Below, in pieces: positions 56,594-64,000 of a stretch of DNA of 64,000 nt. The stretch is from Rhododendron vialii (taxonomy: Eukaryota; Streptophyta; Magnoliopsida; Ericales; Ericaceae): assembly GCF_030253575.1 (NCBI RefSeq), contig NC_080563.1, positions 15,581,001 to 15,645,000 on the forward strand. Reading direction: 5' to 3'. Position numbers and translations under genes: made by a program. Each line of letters begins with the position of its first letter. Positions within the stretch are counted from its first letter, which is position 1. The notes under the pieces are model-generated. The model was not told the DNA's origin and did not search any database. It saw only the letters and a list, made by a program, of their open reading frames with translations.

Positions 56594-56622
56594 TCTTGCA
56601 GATGTTCAATGGCTTTGTTTAA

Positions 56623-59069
56623 TGTTGGCTAGTTTCAATCATTTAGAACCCTCTCTTTTAGTTGGGAAGTAGAAGTTTTACCTCCTATGTTTGCCCATAT
56701 CTGGTACCTTGAGTCTAGTATATTGAGTTGGTTGACCCCAACTCAGCTGGATTCTAGTTAACTTTAACATCTATGTTGGTGATATTGTTTTGCGTTTTTT
56801 TATTGTGTATTTAATATTTATATTGATGATAGTTTTCCTTGTACCTCGTAAAGAATTCGGATTATTATTGTTGTATTTAATCGTCCTAGCTTCCATATGA
56901 GGGTTATTTGGTCATCTGGAATACCATACCTTTCAATGAATGACCATTGTTAATTTGCTATGTTCTTAATACCAGAAGTTAAGAAATGGGAAAAATAAAG
57001 CACTGTGAAGTGTGAAGACATAGGTTACATGATCATTGAATTTTTGAGAGCGAAGTAGTGGCAATCATAGTAGATTTCTTGTAGTTCAAAACAGGCTCAG
57101 CAATAAGGTAGACTCAGTAGTGGAACTTGAAAAATCAAGCTTTCGCAACTTCGCTTTTCCTTCTTGGTGGAAACCAAGTTGATACAGAGTTTGCTGTAGA
57201 AGGCAAGGGTCTAAGCATATCCATTGCGACTGTAGTATATAAACTTTGTTAATTGCACGGATCTCCCCTGAGGTGGTTGACAGTTACAGGAACCTCCCTG
57301 CTTTGTGAAAGTACTCTGCACTTTCTTCCCTGGTGGTCTTGTAGACTCAAAGACGGACCACCGAATGATTACTTCAATCTTGTAGCCATATAGTTAACTA
57401 AAAGTGCAACTTTTATCCTGTTGTTAGTTTTTTGATACATTGGTTCTCATTGAACCTATTTTTTTCTCACAGGAAAAGAGCCTTGTGTAGGTTCTATCAT
57501 ATGTATATGTTCAGCGTAAGGGAGTCTCAGATTGGCTGAGTATTTTAGGGCTCAGAATCAATTAGTGCGAGATGCAAGTTGGTCTTGTGGCAGGGTTACT
57601 GTTATCCTGTCCACTTCGCCGAAGGAGACAAGCCGATTACTTGTGTGACAAGCAAGCAACCATGTCCATGAATGGCATTTTGACGATCTCGTTATGTGCC
57701 TTTTAGACTTACAAACGTCGCCGCAATGTGCAATTCTAAGGACTTTCTTTGGCAACTGCATGACCCGGGAAAGTACATGAGCACTATTATTGACCACTTT
57801 GTACTGGTGCCTAAAACGACTGCTGGATGCTGGAGAGTTGGTTTTTTTTTACCACTCCTCTCTCTCTCTCTCTCTGATTCTTCTTCCCATTGTCAAAGCC
57901 AATTGTTTGGTGCTTTCTCTTTGTCAAAACTCAAACCAATTTGGAGTGTTTAATAGTGTTTCCGTTTGTCACTTCCTAAGTTATTTCCTCATGCATGTGT
58001 ATAAGTTTCGGTCTTAGTCACTGGGGTGGTCATCATATGGCAGTTACTGTAAAGCACGTGAAAGGTTTTGTAGCTTTGAAACGGAGAAAATAGATTCAAG
58101 AGTTTGACTAACTGTCTCGTCTGATTAACATTTATGCATAAGTATATCCACCTGAGATTTGTCTAGGTTGCATGAAGGAATGATTAAATAGCAGAACAAC
58201 TATCAATGGAATGGTTCACTTCGTATATTCATACTCGGGTTAAATTGCACCAGACAATGTGAACCTACAAGGTCAAGTACAACACGAAGATGTTTAAATC
58301 CGAATGACTAACGAGAGTTAACCCAGCAGAGCAAAAAAAAAGAGAGTTAACCCTAGTTAAGAAATAAGAATTAATCAGAGGCTTAGCTTAATAAAGTTTG
58401 ATGTCTTGTTTTGTTTTGTATGTGGGCTATAGTGCTATGTTTAGTTTTTGGTTTGGGCCATAAAATGTTAGTAGTTTGTAATTGGGCCATGTTTAAGTTA
58501 TTTTGTAGTTGGGGTTTTTTTTATGGTGGCCGCCTCCTTTTATTGAGAAAGGAGAAGCCTAGCGTGGAATTTACGAAGGAGAAAGCATACAAACATAATA
58601 CATGAGCCTACTCACTACCTGGCTACATTATTACATACCTTACATTACATGGACATATTCACTCAAAGAGATTCCTTGAGAGTTCTTTACGGGCAACGGA
58701 CAAACACCATTACATTATTACAACAAACAACTTTACCACTATTCTGCAGAAATGAGATGGCCGAAAGTAAAGCAACTCAGACTTTATTTTTCCTTTATTT
58801 CATTATTACAGCAAACAACTTTACCACTATCTGCACAAATTGGTGGTATTGGTTCATGTCCTTTTCTCGCATTTGGTCATTTTTTCTTTCGCTCGCCATG
58901 CATTTTGTGGTTCACAAACAATTTAATGTGGCCATATATCTTAAGTCATTAACCAACTGGTTTATGTTTCAAGAATCTTAACTTTTATGGGTTATTTCTG
59001 AACCGGGGTTGATTAAGACAATCATTGGGGTTGTGGAGTCGTGTCATTCAGTTGAGGTTTTATGCATAG
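56623..59069. other. Intergenic, no gene recognised
   Basis: No supported gene. A short (CT)n is at 57858-57876. AACAAACAACTTTACCACTAT is repeated at about 58720-58741 and 58812-58832. Some stretches (57540-57760) have mixed composition but no frame I can place. Confidence 0.45.
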
Positions 59070-59163
59070 GATTTGAAGCCTGAGAATTTCCTTTTTGATA
59101 GTGGTGATGAGGATGCCAAGCTTAAGGCTATGGATTTTGAGCTTTCCATTTTTTACAAGCCTG
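59070..59163 (+). pseudogene. Orphan CDPK kinase exon
   Basis: Between TATGCATAG (acceptor) and GTTAGG (donor) one frame reads [20 protein letters not shown] then [12 protein letters not shown]. This is the kinase segment from the catalytic HRD Asp to the DFG region of calcium-dependent protein kinases. DFG has become DFE. The borders coincide with my memory of where CDPK introns fall. No neighbouring exons were found, so this is a lone genomic fragment, not a processed copy. Confidence 0.75.
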
Positions 59164-59950
59164 GTTAGGTTTTTTGTTGTGATACCCATTCGATATGGTT
59201 AATAAAAATGCGTCTCCAAGCTGCTAATGATTCTCTTGGAGACGGAGGAGGAGGAGAATGATGCCACTATATCTATATGTAGTGGAGCCAAACGAGGCTG
59301 AGGGAAGCATAAGTGGAGAGGACCTTATTAGTAGTAGTAGACCTCTAGAGCTTATGTCCTCGAAGAGGCTCACGTCGTAAAGGCAGTCGGGTGTGTTTCT
59401 CATGCATGGAAACCATTGGAAGGACACAGAGTAATACTTGTCTCAGTTTGAAATATCTTCATGTGGGCATGTCTGTGTGCTCACCATGTCCACCACCACA
59501 CCATAACCCCTATTGACTTGGTGACTCCACAAGATGGTGGTGGTGGTGGGATTTTAGGGTCATGCAGGGTAGGATTAGGAAAATAACATATACCCACAAA
59601 AGAGAGGAGACAAGAGTATTGGTATGTGTGATATTTTGCAGAAATATGAACTCAAACCACAAGAGAGTTCAATACAGATGTCCACCATTTTAGGACACTG
59701 GAGGCTATAACTTGGGTGCCAAACTGAAACAAATCACATCAAGAACATGAGCAGCAAAATCAGAGTTTACATTATATTTTACTAATAAGAATTGAAACTA
59801 CACACCTCCAATAACAGCAGAATAACAACGTAGGTCAAAACCCTCCAATCATCAATCCCGAACCCACAATAAATGGGTCCCAAAAAAAAAAAAAAAACTC
59901 CACAGGCAACCAAATATTTATACAATGAAGAGAGACCAAGACACTTTCAC
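59164..59950. other. Spacer and 3' flank of the TPS gene
   Basis: No further CDPK exon. The part next to 59950 should hold the 3' UTR of the minus-strand TPS gene; a poly(A/T) run is at 59881-59897. Confidence 0.5.
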
Positions 59951-62900
59951 TCATTCTCTGTCAATGACCACTCTTTGAGAAGATTGGGAGACACTTTTAG
60001 TCGACTGCTCTGAAGCAGCAGCGAGGCCCTGCAACATTCTCAGTATTTCAGTTGTGTCCTCCAAGTAGTACTTGGCCTTGCTGGGCTTTTGGCCAACAGT
60101 GCATGCAAACACTTCGGCGACCGGGGAGAGAGAGGGACCCGCCATGGCACTCCTTATCACCTCAAACATGTCCTCGTCCGACCGATCATCCCCAATACAG
60201 AGTACAAAATCTGGAAGCATGCCCTTCTGTCGCATTGTGACTAGCAGGTGCTCTGCAACGAGACCTTTGTTGACACCCTGTGGTGGAAGGATAGAATTGT
60301 CATTCTAGTCGGAGAGCAAAACCGAAAAATATATGTGATGTCCTCGAATTATTACGGATGATGAACAAGGATATCCATACTGGGTATTCAATTACGTGGT
60401 TAATCAAAATTGTGTTTAGCAAGAGTAATTTTTACAACACAAAAAACTTAGCTTTGAAATACTTGGACTAGGTGGATAGCGTGGAATAAATATAGCTTTT
60501 GATTAAACTCAAATGGTTGTCTTTTGATCTTAAAGTGAACTAAAAACATCATAATAAATCATTCAAACATCTCACAAGGCATTACAACAGGGGAAATTGA
60601 GGTCACGGATTATTGTTTGGTTGAGAAGCAGATGCTGTTGTCGGAGCCAAAAGATACATAGAACAACGAGAACTATATATCTATATCAGTAAAATACACA
60701 AATTCTTGTTTCAATCTTGTTCAAAAGAATTTCCAATCCAATAATAGTTTCAAACTCTCGTCGGATTGTAGAAGTACTAGGTTTTTTCCGGAGGAATTCT
60801 TGTTTTTCAATCAAGGGACTAAGGAATTCACGCAAAACGTTCAAACATTTCTTGAATTGTTCTGAGTTAAAATTAGCCACAAGTACTGAATCAATTGCAA
60901 AGGTAATGTAGCACTAAAACACATGAAAGGCGCACTTTTTTTAGTAACTTCTGGATGAAATGTAATACGAGTTTCAGAACATCAATCAAGCATGAGTTCT
61001 CGTCTTAAGCACGAATAACAGTGAGACATCAAAAGCTCACATGTCCAACAACTTGTTATCAAGAGGTTCTCGAAGTTCACAGGCGCTGCATACCTCAAAA
61101 ATCACATTCCTAGGACCTCAACTCAAACCGTTCTCAAAGAAAGGGTACATCTCTTGAAAAAGCCAATAGTCAAGGAAACATTGTGTTACTATTGTCCTTT
61201 AGAAAGTAACATATATGTGCTGGAAACAAAAATATGTGGTTTTATTAACAAAATTCGTGATTTTAACAAAATGAGTAAAGCACCTCAGGGGTAACATGGT
61301 ACAACAATTTATTGTTTCGAGAGTAAGGCCCTATAACAAATCATAGAATCGGTAAGATACATTTCCATCTGAAGTACCTCACTTGTTGTTTCTCTAAATG
61401 TTGGTTGAAGATGAGAAGAGAAAAATGCTATATCTAAACATAAAGTAACAACGACAAGCATTCAATTCTTACAGAAATTGATTTGTTAGTAGTTAACTCA
61501 CACTGGACCAGAGGGAGCTGTTAAAAAGTTAGACAAAACACGTAGTTCTGTCCCCACCACGTATGCTCCAGAAAGAATGTCATTGATGGGCCCAAACCAT
61601 GCCTGAGAACTTAACTTAAGCATGATAAAGTGATTCTTGTTATCTCTCCAGTGTTACTAGTTATATGAAAAAAAGGAACTATCCTAACCTGATTATTCTC
61701 TTGATTGTATCATAAGAAAGAAAAATGTATTACTAACCTGTGGTTTAACTTCTACGATGTGCTGGCCGCTTTTAACAGAAACAGGTTCATTGGCAAGAAC
61801 ACTTTCCAGGTGATCAAGAAGTTCCTTAGCCTGACATAATCCAAAATCCGGATCTGCATACTGGTAATTCCAAACAAGTGCACTCTCTTTGGCCTCTATG
61901 GTGGAACCATCTGTTGTTTCCGTGTATAATCGCATTACCGGCTCAGCAATCTGTTTCCAATAAAAATCTGGTACAGCAACACAAGTTTCCCAGTCTGCTT
62001 GGGGATTGGGCCTGAAAAGTAATAAACTCAACTATGCTTCAATACTGAGAATAACATAACAGCAAAATATTAGAAGCTATGCGGTAGGTACTTAAAAACT
62101 TAAGAAACAAAATGTTGTTTCGGAGGTGGTTGACCATATATGTATCCAAATATACAGCAGACGGTGAACGCTAAAAGCAATGCAACCACCAAGTAAAATT
62201 ATTTTTGTCACCAAAACACAGATGTTTTTTTATCATTCAGAACACAAATGTTTGGTACTCTTCTATAGCAACTTAGGCTTCTTTTAGATGTAGCGCTTAA
62301 AGAACCAATTATACTTGGGAGTTGGACAAGTCTGGCTCTGGGCATCATTTTACCAGACCCTGATTGTGTGATTAAGTAGTCACACGCCTCTACCATTACC
62401 TTAGCTGCCACTCTCATTTAGGGGTGATAAACGAGCCAAACGAGCCAAGCTTGTACTTGATCATGGTTTGATAACTTAATGAGCTTCAAAAATATGTTCG
62501 AGCTTAGCTTGTTTTTTAGACGAGCCGATCTCAAACGAGCTTTAATAAAGCCAAACACGAGCCGATCTCAAGTAGCTTGAATTTTTTATACATAATAAGC
62601 CGAACGAACAGAGTAGTAGCTTGTTCCAGCTTGACTTAAAATATTAACAAGCATTGAAAATATGTTCAAGGTTGGTTTGTTTATGTAACAAATCTTGAAC
62701 AAGATTTGAACGAACGAACACGACCTTAGACTTGAGTACCTTGGTTCATTTAGCAGCCCTACTCTCATTATGGTCGTTACTGTTAGAACATGTGTGAATG
62801 TTGAGTCCAACATCGGATAAACAGAAAAAGAGTTGGACCTTAATATACAATTGGATTACTCACCACTTACAAGGCTTAGCCTTTTAAGTGGATATGGGTC

Positions 62901-64000
62901 ATTCAATGTATATCGGGCCCAAGTGATGTGGTGGACTCTCTGCCGTTACTCCCATACAAATCACAAAGACCACTTCACTTACACTGCTACAAGAGCCACG
63001 TTTACCAACACAAACCTACGGAAACTAAATATTCCTCTGCATGCTTTTTGGGATGTGGGATTGTACTCTATTTCTCGAATTTCTATAACTACAAACTGTT
63101 TTGAAAAATACACCTTCGTATGAGTTACCAATTCACCTTTCTAGGTAGCACATGGCATTTACATTTTAAGATGCCAAAAAAGCCGAAAAAGGCAAAATGA
63201 CCATGATCTGCACTTATGGCCCATAGACAATACACTGCAATACATTAAGAAGATATGAACACTCAAGAAGTGAGTACTATGAATCTAGTTAGTTGGCAGA
63301 TCTACACACACCACATGCAGAGAATGGCATTAATTTGCTGACTAAATAAATGATCCGGCTCATTTTTGGGATCTGGTTGAAGGAAAAATGAGCTACCAAA
63401 AATGCCCTTCAATCATTTACACCATTACTTAATTCGTTACAGGAATGAGCCAAATGGAAGCCTGTGTTAATGCGACCATGACAACAAATTCCACATTGAC
63501 TAATCACAGTTCATCCTTGTCCCGAACTTGCTACCTTTGCATGCAATAGGACAGTCGCAACACACTAAAGTGGTGATTAGGATTACATGAGGTAAATGTA
63601 AAGGTATGTACCTCAGAAAATAGCCATGCTCTGCTGCCATCCCAAGCTTTTCACATGAAGAAAACCATTCAGATAGAGTTTTTTTATCTGTCCCGCTAAC
63701 TAGGAAAACTACATTCTTGGGGTCTTTGCACAAGCTTTTTAAGATTGCTATAGCCTCTGCATTAGGGGCAGTGCTAATTGAACTTTGCAGCATCATAGTG
63801 CCATCACAATCCAACAAAATCGCTCGGTTCTTTGTCCTCTTATATGCTGAAGCAATATGCTCAACTGAAAGCTTCCTGAAGTTTGGATCCAAAGCAATAA
63901 CCCGAAAACCCAAACCAAACCCAATACCCCAGCACCTTCTTCTGACATGATCCCTACACGCCCTTTCAAGATCCTGCAAAAAGCTATGCGCCCAATATGC
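59951..64000 (-). CDS. Class II trehalose-6-phosphate synthase, 3' part (phosphatase-like domain)
   Basis: Three minus-strand exons with GT..AG introns: 64000-63612, 62011-61738 and 60277-59951. The reading frame is open from the right edge (AYWAHSFLQDLERACRDH) to TGA at 59951. Only the end of the synthase domain (CWGIGFGLGFRVIALDPNFR) and the C-terminal phosphatase-like domain are in view. The latter has motif I LLDCDGTMM, FLVSGTDKKTLSEWF, AEHGYFLR, HIVEVKPQGVNKGLVAEHLL and motif III CIGDDRSDEDMFE. The tail is Ser/Gln-rich (SEQSTKSVSQSSQRVV). Class II TPS proteins regulate sugar signalling and generally lack proven catalysis. The family member (TPS7-10 type) cannot be fixed without the N terminus. 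The intron between 63612 and 62011 holds a hAT-type MITE. Confidence 0.92.
62419..62761. mobile_element. hAT-type MITE in a TPS intron (343 bp)
   Basis: Termini TAGGGGTGATAAACGAG and, reversed, TAGGGCTGCTAAATGAACC are inverted copies. The 8-bp CTCTCATT flanks both sides (62411-62418 and 62762-62769). TIR plus an 8-bp duplication is diagnostic of the hAT superfamily. The interior is rich in CGAGC/GAACGAAC words. Confidence 0.92.
62799..62935 (+). repeat. Possible TRIM-type solo LTR remnant
   Basis: TGTTGAGTCCAACATCGG resembles the TGTTGGGATTTGTCCCACATCGG start of the TRIM family here. Downstream ATCGGGCCCAA is a common LTR tail. No second copy or target duplication, so the call is weak. Confidence 0.3.

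Larger units (their letters stand above)
48753..56622 (+). pseudogene. J-domain / DUF3752 (GPALPP-type) protein gene, disrupted
   Basis: Exons with GT..AG borders and consistent phase: 48753-48805, 50430-50507, 50766-50868, 51608-51696, 52651-52762, 54104-54157, 54238-54286, 54499-54599, 55792-55904 and 56187 to about 56500. They begin MALQFTKLEKHKPFART, include VIGPEMPSAELL and FVGPPPPAVV (GPxxP-like), DSPYDVLGVNKNMS and the J-domain HPD (LLVHPDKCSHPQAH). They end with EEWEGQHPWKPWDREKDL, a DUF3752 C-terminal block. Three lesions are visible. TAA at 52709-52711 falls where relatives have Gln after QAH. TGA is the first codon of the 54104 exon where relatives have Arg. A frame change near 56465 follows LDAE, with the expected SQGLSCRFSSGS in the next frame. 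The first stop would leave 127 residues. Lesions one and two both fit C-to-T changes. Splice signals remain good, so decay looks recent. Confidence 0.85.

Overview
This window is nuclear DNA of a land plant, most likely a eudicot. The evidence is intron-split genes with GT..AG borders, plant-type gene families (intronless inositol polyphosphate kinase, class II trehalose-phosphate synthase, CDPK exon), and AT-rich intergenic space filled with LTR retrotransposons, TRIMs and MITEs. There is no operon structure and no CRISPR, phage or bacterial feature. I cannot name the species.

Layout. 1-3.5 kb: a decayed LINE reverse-transcriptase relic and a hairpin MITE. 3.5-4.8 kb: an intact single-exon ITPK1-type kinase on the minus strand with a TATA box. 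5-10.3 kb: MITE-like inverted repeats. 10.7-20.0 kb: an old TIR-bounded element split by a 7.2 kb non-autonomous LTR retrotransposon (1.8 kb LTRs, Athila-like primer site, gag relic, 5-bp target duplication). 20.7-22.6 kb: a direct segmental duplication with period 1,088 bp. 22.8-25.3 kb: two adjacent hairpin MITEs and a 1.6 kb foldback element. 26.9-30.35 kb (+): a complete four-exon TMEM41/VTT-domain membrane protein gene. 31.9-38.2 kb (-): a six-exon RBM34-like two-RRM gene whose last intron carries a 3.07 kb Copia-derived element with 108-bp LTRs. 38.2-39.8 kb: a pile of nested MITEs against the 5' end of that gene. 42.6-44.0 and 44.7-47.9 kb: two solo LTRs, each with a perfect 5-bp target duplication. 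48.75-56.6 kb (+): a J-domain/DUF3752 gene with exon structure preserved but broken by two stops and a frameshift; its introns hold a near-intact TRIM, an older TRIM and a CACTA terminus. 59.07 kb: one orphan CDPK exon. 59.95-64.0 kb (-): the 3' three exons of a class II trehalose-6-phosphate synthase, running off the right edge.

The genes do not form a pathway. ITPK1 acts in inositol phosphate and pyrophosphate metabolism, the TMEM41-like protein in ER/Golgi lipid scrambling, RBM34-like in nucleolar RNA biology, and the TPS in sugar signalling.

The most interesting material is the mobile DNA. A short-LTR Copia element appears to have lost the rest of pol by a join at a microhomology between integrase codons and a TRIM primer-binding site, leaving an element with a TRIM-like 3' end; two more TRIMs of the same design lie nearby. 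The large LTR carries a cluster of ATCGAT-centred palindromes, and a related solo LTR has palindromes changed at both symmetric positions. All calls come from reading the sequence; no database search was run.
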